NCBI GenBank assembly: GCA_030831125.1
Contig: JAURLQ010000019.1
Coordinates: 1-49,552 of the forward strand
DNA from: Gammaproteobacteria bacterium
GTDB taxonomy: Bacteria; Pseudomonadota; Gammaproteobacteria; Pseudomonadales; Pseudohongiellaceae
Direction of reading: 5' to 3'
Length of the DNA stretch: 49,552 nucleotides
In this document: positions 42,291 to 49,552 of the stretch, piece after piece
Position numbering within the stretch: the first letter of the stretch is position 1
Layout of the letters: each line of letters begins with the position of its first letter
The notes under the pieces: generated by a model
Told to the model about the DNA's origin: nothing
Database searches by the model: none
The model's input: the letters and a program-made list of their open reading frames with translations, nothing else
Program-made: the position numbers and the translations under genes

Positions 42291-43649
42291 ATGCCATTCA
42301 TCGTTGTGATCGTTCTTTTGGTTATCTTGACGCTTGCGTTTCACTTCCTGAGCCCATGGTGGTTCACACCCATTGCATCCAACTGGGGTGCCATCGACAC
42401 CACGATCGACATCACTTTCTGGGTGACAGGGTTCGTCTTCGTGGCTGTGAACCTGTTCATGGCCTATGCCGTGTACCGTTTCCGCTACAACAAGAACCGC
42501 AAGGCAAAATACGAGCCCGAGAACAAGAAACTCGAAATGTGGCTGACCGGCCTTACTGCTCTGGGCGTTGCCTCAATGCTGGCACCCGGTCTGTTTGTAT
42601 GGGCAGATTTTGTAAATGTTCCCGAAGATGCCCATGAAGTTGAGGTTATTGGACAGCAGTGGCAGTGGAGCTACAGGTATCCCGGTCCTGACGGCATTCT
42701 TGGTGCTGCTGATTCTGACAAGATTACTCCTACCAACCCCTTTGGTATGGATATCGATGATCCCGCAGGCAGAGACGATCTGCTGGTCAATTCCCAGACC
42801 ATGCATCTGCCACTGGATCGTCCGGTGAAAATTCTGCTGCGCTCCAAAGATGTGTTGCATGACTATGCTGTTGCCCAGTTCCGGGTAAAAATGGACCTCG
42901 TACCGGGTGAAGTCAGCTATCTGTGGCTTACGCCAACAGTTGCAGGCACTTATGACATACTGTGTGAAGAGCACTGCGGGGTGGGTCACTTCATCATGCG
43001 TGGAAAAGTTGTTGTGGAGGAAGAGAGTGCCTACAACAACTGGTTGGCTACCCTGCCCAATACTGCCCAGTTGACTGCCCAGCTTCAGGGCGATGCCGCC
43101 CAGGGTCAGGCTTTCTACGCCGTCTGTGCTGCCTGTCATGGTGCAAATGGCGAAGGTAACATTGCACTGAATGCCCCCAAGCTGGCTGGCCAGGAAGCCT
43201 GGTACACCAAGCGTCATATCCAGTACTTCAAGTCTGGCGTGCGTGGTGCCACCCCGGGCGATACCTACGGGCCCCAGATGGCGCCAATGGCAGCTACCCT
43301 GGCAACCGACGCGATGGTTGCGAACGTGGCAGCTTATATAGAATCCATGCCATCCACGCCAGCTGAGCAGACTGTGACCGGTGATGTTGCCAATGGCGGG
43401 CGCCTGTACCAGGCTACCTGTGGCTACTGCCATGGCGCAGACGGTTCAGGCGTTTGGGCCGTCAACGCCCCGGCACTCTCAGGCATGAGTGATTGGTACC
43501 TGGTACGCCAGCTCCAGTACTTCAAGTCAGGGGTTCGCGGCAAGAATGAAGGTGACGAATACGGTCATCAAATGACCGCCATGGTCACAGGCCTTGCGGA
43601 TGATGAGGTCATCAATGACGTGGTTGCGTACATCAACACCCTGCGGTAA
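42291..43649 (+). CDS. coxB: Cytochrome c oxidase subunit II with two haem-c domains
   Basis: A 452-residue caa3-type subunit II. Hydrophobic segments at the N terminus and about residues 40-65 and 85-105 anchor it. The CuA site is intact: His in VLHDY and C225, C229, H233, M236 in CEEHCGVGHFIM. Two cytochrome c domains follow, CAACH at 279-283 and CGYCH at 377-381, with near-identical downstream sequence (RHIQYFKSGVRG and RQLQYFKSGVRG), so the second domain arose by duplication. Electrons pass from the haems to CuA and then to subunit I. First gene of the oxidase operon. Confidence 0.96.
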   Translation: MPFIVVIVLLVILTLAFHFLSPWWFTPIASNWGAIDTTIDITFWVTGFVFVAVNLFMAYAVYRFRYNKNRKAKYEPENKKLEMWLTGLTALGVASMLAPGLFVWADFVNVPEDAHEVEVIGQQWQWSYRYPGPDGILGAADSDKITPTNPFGMDIDDPAGRDDLLVNSQTMHLPLDRPVKILLRSKDVLHDYAVAQFRVKMDLVPGEVSYLWLTPTVAGTYDILCEEHCGVGHFIMRGKVVVEEESAYNNWLATLPNTAQLTAQLQGDAAQGQAFYAVCAACHGANGEGNIALNAPKLAGQEAWYTKRHIQYFKSGVRGATPGDTYGPQMAPMAATLATDAMVANVAAYIESMPSTPAEQTVTGDVANGGRLYQATCGYCHGADGSGVWAVNAPALSGMSDWYLVRQLQYFKSGVRGKNEGDEYGHQMTAMVTGLADDEVINDVVAYINTLR

Positions 43650-43792
43650 CCGCGGTTCTATTGATTTCCGGGTTCTGTAAGCGATCTTGCAGTGCCCTGT
43701 CGGCATCACAGGATGACCGGCAAAACAGAACAGATTGATTTCAGCACAGCAACAGCCTGTCCCTATATCGGGTGCAGGTATGAGGAGAGAAG

Positions 43793-45580
43793 ATGACAAC
43801 GTACATTCCGATAGCTGATCGCGACGAGGAGCTGCATGACCATCCGCACAGCTTCATCACCAAATGGGTGTTCAGCCAGGACCACAAGGTCATTGCAATT
43901 CAATATGGCTGCACATCGATATTTGTCGGATTGATTGCGCTTGTACTTTCCGGTCTTATGCGTTTGCAGCTGGGATACCCGGATTCTTTCGCTTTCATCG
44001 ATCCGGCAGATTACTACCAGTTCGTTACCATGCACGGCATGATCATGGTGGTATACCTGCTTACTGCCCTGTTCCTCGGCGGTTTCGGCAACTACCTCAT
44101 CCCGTTGCAGCTGGGTGCCAGGGACATGGTGTTCCCCTTCCTGAACATGCTCAGCTACTGGTTCTTTTTCATCTCAGTACTGATCCTGCTGGCCAGCTTC
44201 CTTGTGTCGGGCGGGCCGACCGGTGCAGGCTGGACGCTGTATCCGCCCCAGGCGATACTCCGGGGCACCCCGGGACATGATATGGGCATAACGCTCATGC
44301 TTGCTTCTCTGGCTGTGTTCATCGTTGCCTTCACCATGGGTGGCCTCAACTATGTGACCACAGTGCTGCAGGCGCGTACCCACGGTATGACCCTGATGCG
44401 CATGCCACTGTCCATCTGGGGCATTTTTGTTGCAACCATTCTGGGTCTGTTTGCTTTTCCTGCGCTGTTCGTCAGCGCCGTGATGATGGTATTCGACAAG
44501 ATAGTCGGTACCAGCTTCTTCATGCCGGCCATTCTGTCACTTGGTGAGGCCGTGGATCACAAAGGTGGCAGTCCTATCCTGTTCCAGCATCTTTTCTGGT
44601 TCTTCGGGCATCCCGAAGTGTATATCGTTGCACTACCCGCATTCGGCCTTGTTTCTGATGTAATCAGCACACATGCCCGCAAGAACATCTTCGGTTACCG
44701 CATGATGGTGTGGGCCATCGTGGCCATTGGTGCCCTGAGCTTCATAGTATGGGCTCACCACATGTATGTCAGTGGCATGAATCCCTATTTCGGATTCTTC
44801 TTTGCTTTCACCACCCTGGTCATTGCCGTACCAACCGCTATCAAGGTATATAACTGGGTTCTTACCCTGTGGCAGGGCAATATCCGTCTGACAGTGCCCA
44901 TGCTGTTTGCAATGGGCTTCATCTTCACCTTCGTTCATGGTGGTCTGACCGGAATTTTCCTCGGTAACGTCACCATCGACCTGCCGCTTTCAGATACCTA
45001 TTTCGTGATTGCACATTTCCACATGGTTATGGGTGTCTCGCCGGTTCTGGTGCTGTTTGCCAGTCTGTACCACTGGTTCCCGAAAATGAGCGGCAAGATG
45101 TTCAACCAGACCATGGCCAAGGTGCATTTCTGGGGTACTTTCCTTGGTACCTACGCCATCTATCTGCCCATGCATTACCTCGGTTTCCTGGGTGTACCAC
45201 GCCGTTACTATTCCTACGGTACAACTGATTTCATTCCGGATTCTGCCCAGACCCTGAATGCCAATATCACCAATGCTGCCATTTTCGTGGGCATTATCCA
45301 GATGCTGTTTATCATCAACATGGTTTGGAGTGTGTTCAAAGGCAAGAAAGCAGATCCCAACCCATGGGAAGCTACTACCCTGGAATGGCAGACACCTGAA
45401 AATCCACCCGGTCACGGCAACTGGGGCTCCAAACTGCCTGTTGTCTATCGCTGGGCATATGAATACAGCGTACCCGGTGTAAAAGCTGATTTTGTACCGC
45501 AGACCATTCCGCCGGAAGAAGTTGAAATGGAAGAAGGCGCTGGCCCGTACATCTATCGTGGCGAAGAGGAACACGCCTGA
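43793..45580 (+). CDS. coxA: Cytochrome c oxidase subunit I
   Basis: A 595-residue haem-copper oxidase subunit I with about twelve helices. CuB and cross-linked Tyr region: FWFFGHPEVYIVALPAFG; haem ligands: TMHGMIMV and the later FVIAHFHMVMG; AHHMYVSGM is also present. GGPTGAGWTLYPP is typical of A-type enzymes. The polar C-terminal tail continues past the last helix for about 90 residues. GAGGAGAG precedes the ATG. It reduces oxygen to water and pumps protons. Confidence 0.97.
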   Translation: MTTYIPIADRDEELHDHPHSFITKWVFSQDHKVIAIQYGCTSIFVGLIALVLSGLMRLQLGYPDSFAFIDPADYYQFVTMHGMIMVVYLLTALFLGGFGNYLIPLQLGARDMVFPFLNMLSYWFFFISVLILLASFLVSGGPTGAGWTLYPPQAILRGTPGHDMGITLMLASLAVFIVAFTMGGLNYVTTVLQARTHGMTLMRMPLSIWGIFVATILGLFAFPALFVSAVMMVFDKIVGTSFFMPAILSLGEAVDHKGGSPILFQHLFWFFGHPEVYIVALPAFGLVSDVISTHARKNIFGYRMMVWAIVAIGALSFIVWAHHMYVSGMNPYFGFFFAFTTLVIAVPTAIKVYNWVLTLWQGNIRLTVPMLFAMGFIFTFVHGGLTGIFLGNVTIDLPLSDTYFVIAHFHMVMGVSPVLVLFASLYHWFPKMSGKMFNQTMAKVHFWGTFLGTYAIYLPMHYLGFLGVPRRYYSYGTTDFIPDSAQTLNANITNAAIFVGIIQMLFIINMVWSVFKGKKADPNPWEATTLEWQTPENPPGHGNWGSKLPVVYRWAYEYSVPGVKADFVPQTIPPEEVEMEEGAGPYIYRGEEEHA

Positions 45581-45581
45581 A

Positions 45582-46202
45582 ATGGGACTCTTCCGGATAC
45601 TGACAGAGAAGCCCTGGCTTCACTCACCGCAAACACCTGAAGGTCTGACTTTCGAGGAAAGTCAGATCTCGGGTTCGCCCCAGAAGACTGCACTGCTTTT
45701 CTTCATGGGTGTTGTATTTGCGGTATTCGGACTGTTCATTACTGCGTATTTCATTCGCATGGAACTGGACGACTGGCGACCGATGCCGGAATCAACCCTG
45801 TTGTGGATCAACACCCTGGTGCTGTTTCTGGCAAGTGTTGTACTGCAGCTTACCTACAATGCGCTGAACAGTGATAGGGCAAATTTTGTAAAACTCGGTT
45901 TGCTGGCAGGTGCATTGCTTACTGCGGCTTTCGTTGCCGGGCAATACACCGTATGGCAGCAGATGAATGGCCAGGGTTATCTGATCAACAGTAATCCTGC
46001 CAATGCATTCTTCTATGTACTGACCGGAATACATGCCCTCCACCTGCTTGGCGGACTTTGGGTCTGGACCCGCGCCGGCATTCGCGTATGGACTGGCACC
46101 AACCCTGAAAAAGAGAGACTGGCTGTAGAGCTTTGCGCCCTTTACTGGCACTTTCTGTTGCTCGTCTGGCTGGTAGTATTTGCGTTGCTTTCGTATACCT
46201 GA
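45582..46202 (+). CDS. First subunit III-like protein of the oxidase operon
   Basis: A 206-residue, five-helix protein started at ATG 45582, two bases after the subunit I stop codon. The C-terminal half (FFYVLTGIHALHLLGGLWV and ELCALYWHFLLLVWLVVF) is that of the haem-copper oxidase subunit III family, including the Y-W-H-F segment. A second subunit III gene follows after 24 bases, so the operon encodes two different members. They could form one complex together or be alternative subunits. Confidence 0.85.
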   Translation: MGLFRILTEKPWLHSPQTPEGLTFEESQISGSPQKTALLFFMGVVFAVFGLFITAYFIRMELDDWRPMPESTLLWINTLVLFLASVVLQLTYNALNSDRANFVKLGLLAGALLTAAFVAGQYTVWQQMNGQGYLINSNPANAFFYVLTGIHALHLLGGLWVWTRAGIRVWTGTNPEKERLAVELCALYWHFLLLVWLVVFALLSYT

Positions 46203-46226
46203 TTTGGATTTGACTAGGACCTACTC

Positions 46227-46895
46227 ATGAGTAATCAAGCTGTAGACAAAGTTGGCCACTGGCAGACAGTGTGCGATGACTGGGGCGATGACAAACAGGC
46301 CTTCAAGGTGCACTGGGGCAAGTTCATGATGTGGATTTTCCTCGTCAGCGATACTTTCATTTTCAGTTGTTTCCTGGTCGGCTACATGAAGGTCCGCATG
46401 ACCGTGACTGATCCCTGGCCTTTCCCGAGTGAAGTATTTGCCCTTACGCTTTTCGGTAACAGCATTCCGCTCATTCTCATCGCGATCATGACCTTCATCC
46501 TGATTACCAGCTCGGGCACCATGGCGCTGGCTGTAAGATTCTCGCATTTCAGGGACAAGAAACGCATTGCACAGTTCATGTTCATTACAGCGGCATTCGG
46601 CGCTTCTTTCGTTGGTATGCAGGCATTTGAGTGGAGCAAACTGATCGCAGAAGGTGTTCGTCCCTGGGTCAATCCATTCGGTGCGCCACAGTTCGGATCG
46701 GTATTCTTCATGATTACCGGTTTCCACGGTTTACACGTTTCAATTGGCGTGATTTACCTGATTACTGTCGCCATGAAGATACTCAAGGGTCATTACGACA
46801 AGACAGACTATGAAATAGTCGAAATTGCCGGTCTGTACTGGCATTTTGTTGACCTTGTGTGGGTATTCATCTTTGCATTTTTCTATCTCTGGTAG
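46227..46895 (+). CDS. coxC: Cytochrome c oxidase subunit III
   Basis: A 222-residue subunit III with about five helices. Conserved segments: KFMMWIFLVSDTFIF, the Glu/Trp-bearing GMQAFEWSKLI, FFMITGFHGLHVSIGV and GLYWHFVDLVWVFIF. In the family this subunit stabilises the proton uptake path of subunit I. It lies eight bases before the subunit IV gene. Confidence 0.93.
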   Translation: MSNQAVDKVGHWQTVCDDWGDDKQAFKVHWGKFMMWIFLVSDTFIFSCFLVGYMKVRMTVTDPWPFPSEVFALTLFGNSIPLILIAIMTFILITSSGTMALAVRFSHFRDKKRIAQFMFITAAFGASFVGMQAFEWSKLIAEGVRPWVNPFGAPQFGSVFFMITGFHGLHVSIGVIYLITVAMKILKGHYDKTDYEIVEIAGLYWHFVDLVWVFIFAFFYLW

Positions 46896-46903
46896 GAGTT
46901 GAC

Positions 46904-47299
46904 ATGTCAGAACAAGTATTGGACAGAGAAGCACTGGAAGCACAGCATCCGATCGGAATCTACCTGAAGGTATGGATTCTGCTTTTCGTGTTGAGTGCAT
47001 TTTCCTACATGGTAGATTATTTTGATTTCCAGGGAATGATTCGTTGGACCCTGATCATCATCTTCATGCTGCTCAAGGCGGGTTTCATCATCGCAGTCTT
47101 CATGCATGTGATGTGGGAAAGAATGGCGCTCATTTCCGCCATCCTTGGGCCACCCGTAGTGCTGCTGGTGCTTATAGGCCTGATGGCCAGTGAAGCAGAC
47201 TATGTATTCGGCACCCGTGTTGACCATCTTGGCCAACCTGCAGCCGCAGAGCGTATCCATGTAAGTGATGTGCATGTAGAAGGTGCTGCTGAGCACTGA
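46904..47299 (+). CDS. Cytochrome c oxidase subunit IV
   Basis: A 131-residue protein started at ATG 46904 (TAGGAG at good spacing). Three helices (VWILLFVLSAFSYMVDYF, TLIIIFMLLKAGFIIAVFMHV and LGPPVVLLVLIGLMA) give the bacterial COX4/CyoD-like pattern, and the segment LLKAGFIIAVFMHV is characteristic. It is a small accessory subunit, the last structural gene of the oxidase. A strong hairpin follows. Confidence 0.9.
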   Translation: MSEQVLDREALEAQHPIGIYLKVWILLFVLSAFSYMVDYFDFQGMIRWTLIIIFMLLKAGFIIAVFMHVMWERMALISAILGPPVVLLVLIGLMASEADYVFGTRVDHLGQPAAAERIHVSDVHVEGAAEH

Positions 47300-47328
47300 T
47301 CTCCAGCACAGCACATTCCTTCTTCCAA

Positions 47329-47356
47329 ACCCGGCATCGTCCTGCCGATGCCGGGT
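47329..47356 (+). promoter_or_regulatory. Perfect 11-bp hairpin between subunit IV and the YtkA-like gene
   Basis: ACCCGGCATCG (47329-47339) pairs with 47346-47356 around a 6-base loop. No T-run follows, so it probably stabilises the upstream transcript or lowers expression of the two downstream genes rather than ending transcription. Confidence 0.5.
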
Positions 47357-47397
47357 ACATTACCAGCCCTGAACAGCGGGCAGCAGGCAAAACTTCC

Positions 47398-48408
47398 ATG
47401 ATGAAGTTTCTTCTTAATCTGATTGCAAATATCTTTCTGATACTCAGCTTGCTGCCAGGTCATGTCCAGGCTCATGGCAGCGTTGTTGATGAGGGTGATC
47501 TGTGTGTAATCAATATCGGCTTTTACCGGGCGCACTTCAAGATTTTCCAGCCCCGGACAAGCGAACAAACCGAGTTCTGTGAAGACCTGCCTGATACCGG
47601 TGAATCAATATTCGTCATGGAGTATCTGCACAATGAACTCGGCAATGTACCCATCGAATTCAGGATATTACGCGATGTCACCGGCCTTGGCCGTTTTGCA
47701 CAACTGAGTGATGTCCAGGCCATAGAAGATATTGAGGCAGCTACGGTATTTCTCCAGAAAGCACGGGTTGAGCCCGGAGTGTTCACTGTGCTCCATCAGT
47801 TTGAAGGGGAGGGAGATTTTCTTGGGCTTGTAACAGCCAGGCACCCGGAAACAGATCAACTGTATTCCGCCGTTTTTCCCTTTCATGTTGGTTCTGCCGA
47901 CTGGGGATACCTGCCACTCTTTGCCTTGCTGGTGCTGCTTGCCCAGACCGGCTATCTGTATATGCTCAAAGGCTGGCGACCTTTCTCTGTTGGCAAAGGG
48001 CATACACAAGACAGGGCTTACACACGGGTGCTCATGTTGTTGCCAGTGTTCTTCCTGTTGGGTGCGGCAGACAGCCAGCCCGGGTTCTGGGTTTCAGAGA
48101 GCGGTATGTACAGGGTAAGCATGCAAAGTCAGGTAAACCCCTTGCCACTGAACCAGATCCACAGCTGGATCCTGAATCTGCAAACTGCAGAAGGGTTGCC
48201 GGTAGAAAATGCAACACTTGAACTGGATGGGGGTATGCCAGCCCACAACCATGGTCTGGCGACAGCACCGGTGGTCACAGCCAACCTTGGTAATGGCGAT
48301 TATCAGGTTGAAGGCTTGCGTTTCCACATGCAGGGCGATTGGGTCATGACACTGACCCTTACAATTGGCACTTCCACAGACAAAATCATCATCCCTGTTT
48401 CCATATGA
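47398..48408 (+). CDS. Membrane protein with C-terminal YtkA/FixH-like domain
   Basis: A 336-residue protein. Signal peptide ending GHVQAHG, an N-terminal periplasmic domain of about 150 residues (VVDEGDLCVINIGFYRAHF, FCEDLPDTGESIF), a membrane helix (YLPLFALLVLLAQTGYLYML), a second helix (RVLMLLPVFFLLGAA), and a C-terminal YtkA-like domain (NQIHSWILNLQTAEGLPVEN, GGMPAHNHGLATAP, GLRFHMQGDWVMTL). The MPAHNHG segment is rich in possible copper ligands. A role in copper supply or oxidase assembly is plausible. Its stop overlaps the next start (ATGA). Confidence 0.8.
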   Translation: MMKFLLNLIANIFLILSLLPGHVQAHGSVVDEGDLCVINIGFYRAHFKIFQPRTSEQTEFCEDLPDTGESIFVMEYLHNELGNVPIEFRILRDVTGLGRFAQLSDVQAIEDIEAATVFLQKARVEPGVFTVLHQFEGEGDFLGLVTARHPETDQLYSAVFPFHVGSADWGYLPLFALLVLLAQTGYLYMLKGWRPFSVGKGHTQDRAYTRVLMLLPVFFLLGAADSQPGFWVSESGMYRVSMQSQVNPLPLNQIHSWILNLQTAEGLPVENATLELDGGMPAHNHGLATAPVVTANLGNGDYQVEGLRFHMQGDWVMTLTLTIGTSTDKIIIPVSI

Positions 48409-49552
48409 ATTGTTGCCACCCATGCCATGCAGGGGTATCCGGAATCAGGGATATCCTGTTGTGGGTATTGATACTTTGTGCCCTGGGCAGTTGTAGCGGT
48501 GACAGCAACATAGTCTGGACCGAGAGCGAAATTGGCCTGATTGGCAGTCTTTCCCTGAGTGCATTTCCCCCGCTTCCTCCGGATCCTTCCAATGCCGTAG
48601 CACAGAGCCCGCTCGCCGCAGAGCTTGGCCTGAAACTTTTCAACGACAAACGCCTGAGTATCAATGGTGAGATTGCCTGCTCCAGCTGTCATCAGCCCGA
48701 CAGGCAATTTACTGATGGTTTGCAGGTGGCCCGGGCTATTGGCACATCAAGACGCAATACGCCCAGTATCATTGGCACTGCCTGGAGCCCCTGGTTGTAC
48801 TGGGATGGCAGAAAGGACAGTCAGTGGGCACAGGCACTCGCCCCGCTGGAAGATCCCGCTGAACATGGTGGTAACCGCATGCAGTTGATCAGGGTCCTTT
48901 ACGAAGACGATGACTACAGACAGGGTTATGCGCAACTATTCGGCCCCTTGCCTGAACTCGATGACAGCACCAGGTTTCCGCCGCAGGCATCACCGATGGG
49001 CAATGAAGCACAGATTGCTTCCTGGGCGCGAATGAGTAATGAGGACCAGGATCTGGTGTCCCGGATATTCGCCAACATGGGCAAGATGATTGCTGCCTGG
49101 GAACGGACTGTCATGCCACCCCGGACCCGGTTTGATGCATATGCGGATGCAGTGGTCAGGGGAGATGATATCGACAGTGAACAACTATTTTCATCGGATG
49201 AGAAAGCAGGGCTAAGGTTGTATCTGGGCAAGGCCCGCTGCCTTGAGTGCCACAATGGCCCCTTGTTCACCAACAATGAATTCCACAACACGGGGCTGCT
49301 GCCTCCTCCCGGAGAAACGCCTGACCTGGGACGCAGCAGGGTACTGGAAGAGGTCAGAAGTGATCCGTTCAACTGCCTTGGTCCTTACAGTGATGCCGTA
49401 GCAGCGCAATGCCTGGAACTTCGCTACATGCGGACAGGTGAGGAGCTTATTGGCGCCCACAGAACACCTTCCTTGAGGAATCTGGGAAAAACTGCGCCCT
49501 ACATGCACAAGGGTCAGATGGCCACGCTCAGCCAGGTACTGGACCATTACAA
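48405..49552 (+). CDS. Dihaem cytochrome c peroxidase/MauG-type protein, cut by window end
   Basis: An open frame of at least 382 codons with no stop before the window edge. After a hydrophobic N terminus with a possible lipobox (CALGSC) it shows LGLKLFNDKRLS, the first haem site CSSCH (about 92-96) and QFTDGL, then LAPLEDPAEHG, the second haem site CLECH (about 279-283) with NGPLFTNNEFHN, and RTPSLRNLGKTAPYMHKG. This is the bacterial dihaem peroxidase/MauG pattern. It overlaps the YtkA-like gene by four bases and is likely translated with it. It may remove peroxide or oxidise a protein partner with electrons from the cytochrome pool. Confidence 0.9.
   Translation, partial: MNCCHPCHAGVSGIRDILLWVLILCALGSCSGDSNIVWTESEIGLIGSLSLSAFPPLPPDPSNAVAQSPLAAELGLKLFNDKRLSINGEIACSSCHQPDRQFTDGLQVARAIGTSRRNTPSIIGTAWSPWLYWDGRKDSQWAQALAPLEDPAEHGGNRMQLIRVLYEDDDYRQGYAQLFGPLPELDDSTRFPPQASPMGNEAQIASWARMSNEDQDLVSRIFANMGKMIAAWERTVMPPRTRFDAYADAVVRGDDIDSEQLFSSDEKAGLRLYLGKARCLECHNGPLFTNNEFHNTGLLPPPGETPDLGRSRVLEEVRSDPFNCLGPYSDAVAAQCLELRYMRTGEELIGAHRTPSLRNLGKTAPYMHKGQMATLSQVLDHY

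Noticed and set aside
42573-43433. A 286-codon frame antisense to coxB
   Set aside because: It overlaps the CuA and haem coding region of a certain gene and has no ribosome-binding signal or family likeness.
48405-48425. An extra CxxCH (CHPCH) at the very N terminus of the dihaem peroxidase
   Set aside because: It lies before the hydrophobic export segment, on the cytoplasmic side, where haem c is not attached; two proper sites follow later.

Overview
The window looks like a chromosomal segment of a marine or aquatic gammaproteobacterium. The basis is the gene content: a caa3-type cytochrome oxidase with its assembly factors, Tex, a type II glutamine synthetase behind a sigma-54/NtrC-like control region, a perfect FNR-type box, and many exported proteins. 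The genus cannot be fixed from the sequence. No rRNA, tRNA, transposase, phage gene or CRISPR array was seen. Every call rests on reading the sequence by eye; no database search was run.

Layout. 1-7.2 kb: a hairpin-rich dispersed repeat, a secreted protein of an uncharacterised family (here called the GHWEGDTLV family), a YkgJ-type cysteine-cluster protein, tex, and a TonB-dependent receptor. 7.3-9.9 kb: cassette 1, made of a long GHWEGDTLV protein diverging from a short GHWEGDTLV protein that is followed by a DUF6152 protein. 9.9-15.7 kb: DUF3604 protein, soluble PQQ sugar dehydrogenase, a VOC-fold remnant, and one- and two-domain exported NTF2-like proteins. 15.9-20.3 kb: four glycosyltransferases for a surface glycan. 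20.4-25.6 kb: dihaem cytochrome c plus PQQ alcohol dehydrogenase, a membrane diguanylate cyclase, and a PQQ sugar dehydrogenase fused to cytochrome c. 25.9-29.3 kb: cassette 2, with the same divergent arrangement as cassette 1, then a B3-like metallo-hydrolase. 29.3-29.95 kb: a repeat-rich gene-free stretch. 30-33.1 kb: type II glutamine synthetase, Ser/Thr kinase and PP2C phosphatase. 33.1-39.1 kb: exported cupin, tannase-like hydrolase, exported methyltransferase-fold protein, SRPBCC protein, and cassette 3, where DUF6152 and the GHWEGDTLV domain are fused in one protein beside another GHWEGDTLV protein. 39.2-49.55 kb: two very small membrane proteins, SURF1 and CtaB on the minus strand, then the oxidase operon (subunit II with two haem-c domains, subunit I, two subunit III-like proteins, subunit IV), a YtkA/FixH-like protein and a dihaem peroxidase cut by the window edge.

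How the genes may work together. The common theme is periplasmic oxidation feeding a cytochrome c pool drained by the caa3 oxidase: three PQQ enzymes (one fused to haem c, one paired with a dihaem cytochrome), a dihaem peroxidase, and many small exported binding or hydrolytic proteins. The most promising undescribed element is the repeated association of the GHWEGDTLV family with DUF6152: seven family members in one window, two divergent cassettes, and one fusion protein that links the two domains. The second is a 34-residue membrane protein with an FNR-type promoter in textbook class II geometry and its own terminator.
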